Assembly: GCA_964017235.1 (NCBI GenBank)
Contig: OZ024935.1
Location: forward strand, 33,149,596 to 33,213,595
From: Sabellastarte sp. h YS-2021
Taxonomy: Eukaryota; Annelida; Polychaeta; Sabellida; Sabellidae
Reading direction: 5' to 3'
Length of the DNA stretch: 64,000 bases
Shown: in pieces, positions 12,801 to 24,800 of the stretch
How the letters are laid out: every line of letters begins with the position of its first letter
Position numbering within the stretch: the stretch's first letter is position 1
Notes under the pieces: generated by a model
What the model saw: the letters and a program-made list of their open reading frames with translations, nothing else
The model's database searches: none
What the model was told of the DNA's origin: nothing
Position numbers and translations under genes: made by a program

Positions 12801-15800
12801 ACTGGCAGATAAATAGTGGCTCAGATGACCACTTAAAATGGCAGTCCTCTGTCATTGGGTCCTATCCCCAGTGGGAGGTTAAAGAACCTCAAGGATGATG
12901 ATAAATGGTCATCCTTGAGCCTCTATCTTTCAGTTAGGGAAATGTCAGTAATTTGTGAGTTGGACTGTACTTGTGCAGTAGAATGGGTCATGTAGCGCTT
13001 TGAGTTCTGTGGTACATGGAGATATTGCATTGAGTATAGAAGAAAAATATAAATAAATAAGTGAATAAAACAAGAGCACTGGGAGAGTGCAGACCTCTTC
13101 CACAGGAGCTCAATCCTGATCACTCCCAATTTATTTTTTATGGATCCAGACAGTGAACCAGATCACTCCCCAAATCTATTCACTTGTTCCTGGCCCCATT
13201 TAGGACACATCCTGAAAATGTCATCAATAACCCTCCATAACTTTTTGAGTTATCTGTCTTTAAAAATTACATTTCATGGATCCAGATGCAATTAGTGATC
13301 CGGATTACTCCCAAAATTGAATCATTTCTTCCTTTTGAGACATATCCTGAAAATTTCATCAAAATCCATGAATAAGCTTTTCAATTATCTTGTTCACAAA
13401 CAAATGCACAAACAAACACAGGTAGAAACATCACCTCCTTGCGGAGATAATAAACTTTATCTCCATTGTGTTTTCTAGACATACCAATTGAAGCAGCATA
13501 AATCCACATTATTCTAACATATGTTAATGTTAAATGAGAAATACAGTAGCGTTCTGGAAACTGACCAAGTTTCTGACCAAGGTTTTGGATGCATTGTAAT
13601 ACAGATGAACTGCTAGATCCTCAAACACATATTTATGAATTGCTTGAACACACATCGCATAGTTCATTATGTGACTTCTCTACTTTGAACAACTCTACCA
13701 AACATTCAAGAAATTTCTTCAGCCTCTCATTGCCCAGGACTTTCACCATTCCCAGGCCTGCACTTGCAGAACCTCTGTCAGTAACCATCTTTAAGTTGGT
13801 CATAAATCAGTTGCAACACCAGGAGGAACATGAGAAAACACATAAAGTGCCTTCTTATTTTTTCCCGTTTGTCAATGATGGCAACTCTTCCAAAATGCTC
13901 TAAACAGCTATCTAGGTAATCCTTGACATCAATAAAAGATGGTTGTACGGGTTTCCCCAAACATCATAACTTCTCTATGACTTTTCCATGACAAAAGAAA
14001 TTCCTCTTTCCACTGTATTTTTGTGGCCGATCCCAGACTTCTCTGTTGTGACTAATACCCATCTTCTTTCTCCAATTCTCAAAACTGCTAATGTGAATTA
14101 TGCCGCACCTTTAATGGACTGATCCAGGTTGAGCCCCAACATATGTCATTATCTAAGGTGTGACAGACCAGACCCTTCCTGTCAGGAAGGGAAACTTCTT
14201 CTTCCTTAAATAGTTTATTTCATTTTCTGTTTAAATGTACAACAGCACCCTCCACAGTTCAAATCAGCAGCTGTCACTACAAAACTAACACGCTGAATGC
14301 ACAACTGACATTGATGGTTCTCTAGGCTAAATCCACAGCACTTCCATATCACTTCCACAAGCTGGATCCACATTTTACACTATTACTGTTACAAGTAACC
14401 TCCCAAGAAACAATTCACTTTTAAAAAAACCAAGTGGCTTCACGATTTCACTATTGTCAAGTACTGACTTATTCTAAATCACAGCTGGGCTAAATGGATT
14501 TCTCAAATTATACTGTTATGAATATCCCAGAGACAAAGAAAAATAAACATATATAACTTGTACTATTCTGGTGATTCCAGAAACCAAGAGACTATCCTAT
14601 AAATAAATTGGAAAATTGCCATCACTGGATCAGGTTTTAATTATAGACCATATACTCTACACCAAATAATCACATACTGATACACACACTTATGTCGCAG
14701 CCTTCTGCCAACAAGAAAACAGCTGAGATACCATAGTTCTAGGTAGTATGTAAGAAAGTTACAGTTGATTAAAGAAGATAACATGCAGTTGCAGATACAG
14801 TTGTCATATGAATTGACAGCTCAACACAAATGTTATACTGGTTTAACTGTGCATGTTCATCCTTTTGTTGTTGTTTCATGTAAGAGTAATGATCCAGACC
14901 CTCATTGTAGAGCATATACGTAATGTAGAAAACAACTATTTTTTGCTTTGGACTTTAACCCTTTGACACATCAAACTCTCCCAGAATGTAATGACACAGC
15001 TGTAAACTCCCACTATTCCCCAGTAGGAGTTCACAGAAGAGTTCATGCCATTGGAAAACACATTCTTAGGTAGTTCATGTTTCAGTGGTGTGCATGATAA
15101 CTAAAAATGGCACACACATTTATTTGGATCAGGAAAGGAACCCTATTGTAAGGTGACCTTAAACCACCAATGATAAAGAAGTTATAGTCATCTATCTAAT
15201 CTAATGTGGAGTTTTATAGCACTTAATCTCCATCAATTGACAGACTCTAAGGCGGAACTGAACTAAGCAACTGGTTTGAGACAAGTATAGTCCAAAATAG
15301 CTAGGATAACCACTGTATAAGACTTTACAAATGAATGTTGTGGTTTGGAACTTACAGATGTAAATTACAGGCATCCAGTGGAGTTGCTAAAAGATGGGAG
15401 TAACATGATCGTATTTTCCATGATTTGTAACAATACATGCAAGAGTGTGCTGAATACTCTACAGCTTATTCCAACTGAAACATGACAAAACTCTAAACAG
15501 AGAATTACAGTAGTCCAAACGACTGCTAACCAAGGCATTTGCAGCAAGGACAGCCACTTCTTGAGTATGACACCATCTGAACATCCGTTTTTGACAGTGT
15601 CAGCAGGAAGAAGAAGACTTCCAAGAACATTGACAGTAAAATGAGGGGAGTGCTTCTGATGTTGAGTCTTGGAACCAAAATAATAAACCCAGCTTAATCG
15701 GGGTTGAGTTTCAATTTAGTAACAGCCATCCATAGTTGTACAGCCTGCAGACAGGCATTAAGCTTACTGAGAGTCGCAGAAGCATTCTCATGAGATAGAT

Positions 15801-18800
15801 AGACATATAGTTGGGTGTTGTGTACGTAGAATTCAAATTTTATATCAGGATAGAGGCTAATGATTTTGCTTAGTGTAGACATATAGAGGGAAAATAACAG
15901 TGGACGCTAATATGAGCTTGCATAGTTAAGATAGTGTGGAATCTATAGTAATAACCTGACGATTGCTCAAGTAGGGAGCAAACCACTTTAGGACTATTTG
16001 ACCAAGACCAAACCAGGATTCAAGATAGCCAAGGAGAGTATTATGATCAATAGTGTCAAAAGCTGCCAACGAGTCAAGCAACACTATCTTGGTGGATTCA
16101 CCTCGTGCCAGAGAGAGTTCGGCCTCATTTTTAATTGACTTGTTTTGCAGTTTCTGTAGAATGGCCTGTTTTTAGGCAGACTGACGAGGATTTCCAGTTT
16201 ATTACTGTTGATGTTGAATGTCAACTGCTTAGCTACAACCCATTCAACCAGCTTGGACAAGAAGCAGAGACCAGACATTGGATGGTGATGCTTAAGTTCA
16301 CTTCCAGGAAGACATCGGGAAAGGTACCTTCACGGAGGGAATAATTTTACAACTTGGCTAACAACTTGGATGGCCAAAGGATATTGACACAATGCTTAAG
16401 GATGAATGTGGGTATAGGGTTTAATAAGCATGATTTAGTTCGAGTCATTGACAATTTTTTGGATTTTATCTTCACTTACAGGATCAAAGGTATTGAGAGC
16501 AGGATATGCCAAAGTGGGAGCAGTAACACAGCCTGAAGTTGGGAATTCATTTTGCTAATTTTATCACAGAAGAATAAAGCAATCTTGTACACAAGGCTTT
16601 TACCTGAGCTATGAAAAAGCAGCATAATGTCAGAGGTGCAGCACAGTACCTTCCTTAGACAGAGACTCCCAAAGCTACTTGGGGTCATAGGTGTTGGCAT
16701 AGATGAGGCTGGTATAGTAGGAGCCTTTGTCTTTATTGGCCAATTGGTTGCCATGTGTGACACACATTGATTATATAGTTGTTCTGAAGCAGTTTCAAAT
16801 AGGATTTTGGAGAGATCATTGCGGAACTGGTTAGTATTGATCTTGTGATACCAACAATAACAGATATAATGCTCAGTGCTGGCTGCTGGGTAGGTGAAAT
16901 CCGGACAATATTATCACAAGGAGAAAAAATATATCCAATATGTGCCCAAGTATATGCATAGGGTTAATAACACCTTGAAGCATATTGCAATAGTGAAGAA
17001 TGTCATTAAACCTGGATCTGTCATCACACTCAACATCAAAATGAACATTTATGTTCCTGCAATTGATGACATTGGAACCGACTGAAGACCAGAAAATTCT
17101 CTAAGAACCCAGTAGTACATGAACCTGGTGGATGATACAGACAAGGAACTACAAAAATTTTGTGGTTTAGCTTTAAACATAATGTAGTACCTTTGAATTA
17201 TCTGAACTCTGGTGATGATACTAGGAGAATAGGTTTTGTCTGCACCAGAAACATCCCATCACCTTGTCCAGTACACTGTTGTTTTTCGATAAAGTCAACT
17301 TAGCAGGTGTGAGAGAACTAAGAAGATCAATAGTATCAGAGGGCCTGATGTGAGTATCTACAAGAGTCAGGATGTCCAAGTTACCACATTTTATGAGGTC
17401 ATGAATAAGAGGGCTTTATTTGCGAATCAACCTGCAATTTGCAGGTCCAAAACTGGTGGGGCCAGGGTTTGCTGCAGCATAACCACACAACAATAGCAGG
17501 AGAAGGGCTTTACAATTTCAATAAAAAAACTTGTTTTTCTTTTGATGCCGAGATAACAATATTTACAGACCAGAGCAGGAAGCCCCAAAATTAAATGGAT
17601 AGTTTTGTCAGCATTTTTCTTATTCTATTCTATTCTTGGGCAAACACACATGATAGTAATCAATAGCAGAGCTTTTAGTGCTAACATAGCTGGAGACTAA
17701 GGCAGTAAACAAACTAGTGTATTGCTGGAATGTTGATGTTTATTGCTGGAAACAATACCTGCCAAGGCCTCACACCACTAGGTTTTAAAAAGTCAGAAAT
17801 TTAACTTTTGTCCACTTAATGGTCATTCAGTCAAAAACTCGAAATTGAGGAGATCACCAAACACCAAACGGTGGAGAAAAACACCGAAGACTGCTTCTGC
17901 AGAAATAAATAATATGATAAGTCAAAAAATATTTACCCCTCCTTGAAGAAACACTGAAAGCAATTTGCACCTAGTAAGCCACAGGGCATGTTGTAAAAGA
18001 GATGTTAATAATGTGGTAAGGACCATCACTGGCAATACAAGTGCTCAGAAAGGTATACAAATGTAAAATACTGGCAAGCTTGCAGTCATGAACATTCATG
18101 CCAATGCAGACGCAAGAAATATTCAGATTGGGGTTTGTATATTTTTATTCTTTAAGACAACATTTCTAAAGTATCTTTTTTAGATCAGACATTCACAAAG
18201 AGGCAAGAAACCCCCAGTGTTTGACGTGATGGTGTGAAACATATTTTTAAACATAATACTACTGAGGCCAAATGACCTTGAGACAAGGTCATGGGATGAT
18301 ACATAAAGGTCAACACGAAGCAGGTTGAAAAATATATAATATAGTGAACATGTTAATACCCCCTAAAAGCCAACAATAATCTGCTTACTGCAGACCATAA
18401 GCCTTCCCCTACATTTTAAAATATGTGGAATTTAGCCAACCTGACATAACCCACTTCAAAGTAAGTAGGCACTTTATGAAATATTGATTGTAAAAGGTAA
18501 AAAGTGAGCAAGTAAACAGCCTGCAACTCCAGGTGGATGTCATAATCTGCCACCGTGGCCTAACGGGTAACACACTTATCTAGGAACTCAGAGGATGTGG
18601 GTTCAATTCCAGGTACTGGCAGATACATAGTGGCTCAGATGACCACTTAAAATGGCAGCCCTCTGTCACTGGGTCCTCTCCCCAGTGGGAGGTTAAAGAA
18701 CCTCAAGGATGATGATAAATGGTCATCCTTGAGCCCCATATCTTTCAGTTAGGGAAATGTCAGTAATTTGTGAGTTGGACTGTACTTGTGCAGTCGAATG

Positions 18801-21800
18801 GGTCATGTAGCGCTTTGAGTTCTGTGGTACATGGAGATATTGCGCTGAGTATAGAAGAAAAATATAAATAAATAAATAAATAAAACAAGAGCACTGGGAG
18901 AGTGCAGACCTCTTCCACAGGAGCTCAATTCTGATCACTCCCAATTTATTTTTTATGGATCCAGACAGTGAACCAGAACACTCCCCAAATCTATTCACTT
19001 GTTTCTGGCCCCATTTAGGACACATTCTGAAAATGTCATCAAAAACCCGCCATAACTTTTTGAGCTATCTGTCTTTAAAAATTACATTTCAAGGATCCAG
19101 ATGCAGTTAGTGATCTGGATTACTCCCACAATTGAATCATTTCTTCCTTTTGAGACATATCCTGAAAATTTCATCAAAATCCGTGAATAAGCTTTTGAGG
19201 TATCTTGTTCACAAACAAATGCACAAACAAACCCAGGCAAAACATCACCTCCTGGCAGAGATAATAAACTTTATCTCCATTGTGTTTTCTACACATTACA
19301 GTTTCTTGCAATATGCAAGTTTGTGGCAGAAAGAATACTCAATGGCTTTGTGGCCCATCTGATACCACTTGAAGCAGCACAAATCCATATTATTCTAACA
19401 TGTGTTAATGTTAAATGAGAAATACAAGAGCATTCTGGAAACTGACCAAGTTTCTGACCAAGGTTTTGGGTGTATTGCAATGCAGATGAACTGCTAGATC
19501 CTCAAACACATATTTATGAATTGCTTGAACACACATCGCATAGTTCATTATGTGACTTCTCTACTTTGAACAACTCTACCAAACATTCAAGAAATTTCTT
19601 CAGCCTCTCATTGCCCAGGACTTTTACCATTCCCAGGCTTGCACTTGCAGAACCTCTGTCAGTAACCATCTTTAAGTTGGTCATAAATCAGTTGCAACAC
19701 CAGGAGGAACACAAGAAAACACATAAAGTGCCTTGTTATTTTGGTCCCATTTGTCAATGATGGCAACTCTCCCAAAATGCTCCAAACAGCTATCTAGGTA
19801 ATCCTTGACATCAATAAAAGATGGTTGTACGGGTTTCCCACACATCATAACTTCTCTATGATTTTTCCATGACAAAAGAAATTCCTCTTTCCACTGTATT
19901 TTTGTGGCCGATCTCAGACTTCTCTGTTGTGACTAATACCCATCTCCTTTCTCCATTCTCAAAACTGCTAATGTGAACTATGCCTCACCTTTAATGGACT
20001 GATCCTGGTTGAACCCCAACATATGTCATTATGTAAGGTGTGACAGACCAGACCCTTCCTGTCAGGAAGGGAAACTTCTTTCTTCCTTAAATAGTTTATT
20101 TCATTTTCTGTTTAAATGTACAACAGCACCCTCCACAGTTTAAATCAGCAGCTGTCACTACAAAACTAACATGCTGAATGCACAACTGACATTGATGGTT
20201 CTCTAGGCTAAATCCACAGCATTTCTGTATCACTTTCACAAGCTGGATCCACAATTTGCACTTTCACTGTTACAAGTAGCCTCTCAAGAAACAATTCACT
20301 TTTAAAATCCAAGTGGCTTCACGATTTCACTACTTTCAATTACTGATGTTACATATATTGGACACTATATTAGTACATTGTATATTACATATATTAGGCA
20401 CTATATTAGTGCATTGTTTAATTTAAGCTTTATGTTTATACATTGTTATAAAAGATAATTGTGTTGTTGGTTCTTTTTGTGTGTTGACATTTAAAGTAAG
20501 GGAGTTATTGATTTTTGTGTTTTAGTGTTTATTGATCTGTTCACAGACTGGGGGAAATCCCCCCCTCAGTGGTTATGTTAGATTTGGGGAAACCCAATTG
20601 CCAGTAGTTTCTAGAACTTCCTCATTTGGCCTAGATGGCTCAATCTTTTTTGAGTTGGTTCTGTACAATTCCAGAGGAATCTGTGAATGTATATAAGGAA
20701 TGTACATCTGACCACAAAAAAACTTTGTATTCGCTGGCTATAAGGAGAGCTATTGTGTTTTGGAATATAATATAACTTGTGTTGCTGTGAACTTTTACTG
20801 GAGTGAACTAGATACATTGTCTGGACAGATTTATTGCACTTTGGATATTTTTGGATATTGTACAGTTATATAACAGAGAGTGGATTTACTGCATTTTGGA
20901 CATTGTCCATATCTTGGAGCAGACAGTACAATTGTGTTAACTCTCTAAAAAATCTCCAGACAGACCTTCTGTGTGACTGGATATATAAAGGATAGCAGGA
21001 CAAGCACCTTTTGTGTTGTTGAGTGTGGGACAGGTCACAGGATATAGATATCTGTGTGTGAGTGAACGCTGGACAGATCACGGGACAGACCACAGGACAT
21101 TGGACAGATCACAGAATATACCACAGGACGGATTACAGAACAGATTGCGGGATACGGCGGATAAACTTATTCTTAATCTCAGTGGTCAGGTCAGCTAGAT
21201 CTTGTTATTGTATTAGTGTGCTTAGTTAAGGGCATACCAGTTGACTGTAATCATTATTGTTAATCGCTAAATAAATTTGTTAAGTTAAGCTTTTTGCTTT
21301 TTTTTCTGTTACAACTTAAAGACAACCGGTAATTGCTACTGTGCTTGCCCATGACCGTAACAGGAAAATTGGGGGCTCGTCCGGGATCCAACCATTTGAT
21401 TACAACCATTTGATCAACCGTTCAATTAACATTTTGAAAATCCATTTGATTTAGTAATTGGTTACAGTCAACAGTGCTCAAAATGGCTAGTGCTAAAGAG
21501 TTTGTACAGTCACCATCTATGGAAGTTCTAGAAACTTTTAAAAAAGATATGTTAATGCAGATAGCACAAGAGTTACAGTTAGAGGTGAAAAGGTCAACAC
21601 GTAAACATGAACTTAAAAGGCTTATTGTTGAACAGTTAGTTGATGAAGATGTTTTACCTGATAGTTGTTTAGAAGTGTATAAGCCTCTACCAATGGAACC
21701 TTCTGGGCAATACGAGATCAGGAGATTAGAAATTGAGAGAGAGTTAAAACTCAGAGAATTTGAGGCTAGAGAAAGAGAGCTTGAAGCTCAACAGCGGAAA

Positions 21801-24800
21801 GAAGAGCTTGAAGCTCGACAAAGAAAAGAAGAGCTTGAGGCTCGAAAAGAAGAGCTTGAAGCTCAAAAATATGAAAAAGAACTTGAGCTTAAACATGAAA
21901 GAGAAATGAAAGCTTTAGAATTAAATGCTCGTCGAATTGCCCATGAAGAGTCCATTGCTACTAAATTTGATCTGGGGAAAAATGTGCGACTGGTACCACC
22001 TTTTAATGAGTCAGAGGTCGATAAGTACTTTCAACACTTTGAAAGAGTAGCTCAAAATTTGAAATGGCCTATAGACCAGTGGCCTTTATTGCTGCAAAGT
22101 GTTTTGAGGGGAAAGGCCCAGGAGGCATACACGGCTTTGCCAATTTCTGAATGTGTGGACTATAACTCTGTCAAAAATGCTATTTTGAAAGCATATGAGT
22201 TGGTACCAGAAGCATATCGTCAAAAATTCAGAAATTATCGTAAACAAGAAAGTCAAACTCATGTTGAATTTGCCCATGAGAAAGAAGTGTATTTTGACAG
22301 ATGGTGTAATTCTAGGGAAGTAGGTACAGACTTTGAAAAACTTAGGCAAGTTATTTTGATTGAAGAGTTCAAAAGGTGTGTTCGTGATGACATTAAAACC
22401 TATCTAGATGAACAGAAAGTTGAAAATTTGGCAAAAGCAGCAGCTTATGCTGATGATTATGCGCTAACTCACAAGTCCACTTTCAACAAGAATAAGTCCT
22501 TTGGCCCTGCTAAAAAGTCGTATCCAGAAATAGGAAAGAAATCTAAAAATGTAGCTCCAGAAAAGAGTTCAGATAAGGGTCAAACCTCAAATCAGACTAT
22601 GAGTAAGGATAGGAAGCCCAGATCCTTTGCTCCTGTGTGCCATTATTGTAAGAAACCTGGGCATGTTATGTCTGACTGTTGGCTCTTAAAGAAGAGAAGA
22701 GAAAAGGAGGCAACGCCCAACGCCTTTGTATCTAGCAAGTCTAACTGGCGTTCAAATCCCAATAGAGCAGAGTCTAGTATTGGTTTAGACAAGTCTGAGA
22801 TTATTAGGGAAGAGTTCAAACCTTTTGTGTCTGAGGGTTTTGTATCCTGGGAAAGTAGTTCCAGTCAGGTCCCCATTAAGATATTAAGAGACACTAGAGC
22901 TACTCAGTCCTTACTTTTAGAAGGTGTATTGCCATTGAGTGTAAGCACATCTACTGGTGAGAGTGTCATTGCTCAAGGTATTGAAGGAGGCTGTGTGAAC
23001 GTTCCCTTGCATAAGGTCAACTTAGTATCAGACTTAGTTACTGGTTCTGTTGTTGTGGGTACCAGGCCCACTTTACCCATTAAAGGGGTATCTTTGTTAT
23101 TGGGAAATGATCTGGCAGGTGGAAAGGTAGTTGCTGATCCTAAGGTTACTTCTAAGCCGATCACTTTGGTTAGCACTGAGAAATTAGAAGAGGTTATTCC
23201 TGGTATTTTTCCCTCCTGTGCTGTGACTCGAGCTATGGCCAAAAAGGCCCAAGAAGAACCAAAAGATTGTAAACAATCTGCAGATGTCTTAGTTGATTTG
23301 TCAGATACATTCTTAAACAACTATGACCATGATGTGCAGAATACTAGTGATACTAATCCCAAGGCTAGGATAGATTCTGAAAAACAAGACTCAATTGACT
23401 GTCAAGATGTATCACTTTCAAAATCAAAATTGATTTCAGAGCAGGAAAATGATCCTGAATTAGCTCCTTTATTCAAGTTGGTTTTACCACCAGTAGAGCT
23501 AGATAAGATCCCTGTAGGCTATTATGCCAGAAATGGTGTGCTTATGCGGAAGTGGAGGCCACCAAATGTCCCTGCATCTGAAGAATGGTTAGTAGTACAC
23601 CAGATTGTTGTGCCAAAAGTGTACCAAAGTGAGATATTAAAATTGGCTCATGAATCTCCAATGGGTGGCCATTTAGGCATCAACAAAACTTACAACAAGA
23701 TAACCAAACATTTCTATTGGCCTCAAATTCGGCACTGTGTGGCAGAATTTTGCAAGACTTGTCACATTTGTCAAATAGTAGGGAAACCAAACCAAAAAAT
23801 TCCTGTAGCTCCTCTCAAACCCATTCCAGCATTTGAGGAACCATTTAGCAAAGTGATAATTGATTGTGTAGGTCCCTTACCAAAAACTAAATCCAGAAAC
23901 CAATATCTTTTGACCATTATGTGCGCCTCGACCAGATTTCCCGAAGCCATACCATTGACCAACATAACAGCTCCCAAAATCTCAAAAGCTCTGGTTAATT
24001 TCTTTACTCTAGTTGGCTTACCAAAAGAGATCCAGTCAGATCAAGGGTCAAATTTTATGTCAGGACTATTTCAACAGGTTGTATTTCAGTTAGGTGCCAA
24101 ACAGATCAAATCTAGTGCTTATCACCCAGAATCCCAAGGTGCACTTGAAAGGTTCCATTCCACTTTGAAGAATATGATTAGGACATATTGTTTAGACAAT
24201 GAAAAAGATTGGGATGAAGGCATCAGCTTATTATTGTTTGCAGTTAGAGAGTCTGTTCAAGAGTCTTTAGGCTTTAGTCCCTTCGAGTTGGTCTTTGGCC
24301 ATTCAGTCCGTGGTCCTCTCAAGCTGTTGAAGGAAAATTGGTTATCTGAGAACACTGAGAGCCTAAATCTGCTAGATTATGTTTCAAAGTTCAGAGATAA
24401 GTTGAAGAAGGCTTGTGAGCTGGCGCAACAAAAGTTGAAAAATTCTCAGTCAAAAATGAAGATGCTTTACGATAGGAAGTCGCAAAACCGTACTTTCAAA
24501 CCAGGTGACAAGGTTTTAGTGTTACTACCTGTCCAGGGAAATACATTACAGGCCAGATATCACGGGCCATACAAAGTGTTAAAGAGAGTAGGTGACCTGG
24601 ACTATATCATTGAAACCCTGGACAGAAGAAAGTCAACCCAACTATGTCATGTAAATATGGTAAAACCATACTTTGAAAGGGGTGTGAAAAAGCCTGTTAT
24701 GGTTACTGACTGTAATATAGAAAGTAACAGTAATCAGGAGCACGAAATATGGGACGACACTCCTGATCTTGATGTTGAATGTAAAATTAGGTTGAGTAAT

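Larger units (their letters stand above)
12306..17840. repeat. Tandem segmental duplication, copy 1
   Basis: This 5.5-kb block is repeated almost collinearly in 17841-31107. Matching landmarks include ACACTGAAAG near 12420/17955, the SINE-B unit, the KPVQPSFIDVKDYLD ORF, and the LINE RT and endonuclease. Copy 1 ends at AAAAACTC (about 17840) immediately before copy 2 starts (GAAATTGAGGAG), so the two are head to tail. Copy 1 lacks about 250 bp that copy 2 retains upstream of the SINE, and it lacks both the LTR element and SINE-A insertions. Confidence 0.9.
20347..21362 (+). repeat. 5' LTR of the Gmr1-like element
   Basis: Begins TGTTACATATATTGG and ends GACCGTAACA, the TG...CA termini of retroviral-type LTRs; 1,016 bp, the same length as the 3' LTR. 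It contains a TATA-like box (20982-20990) and an AATAAA (21270-21275), giving plausible U3-R-U5 boundaries. Confidence 0.95.
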
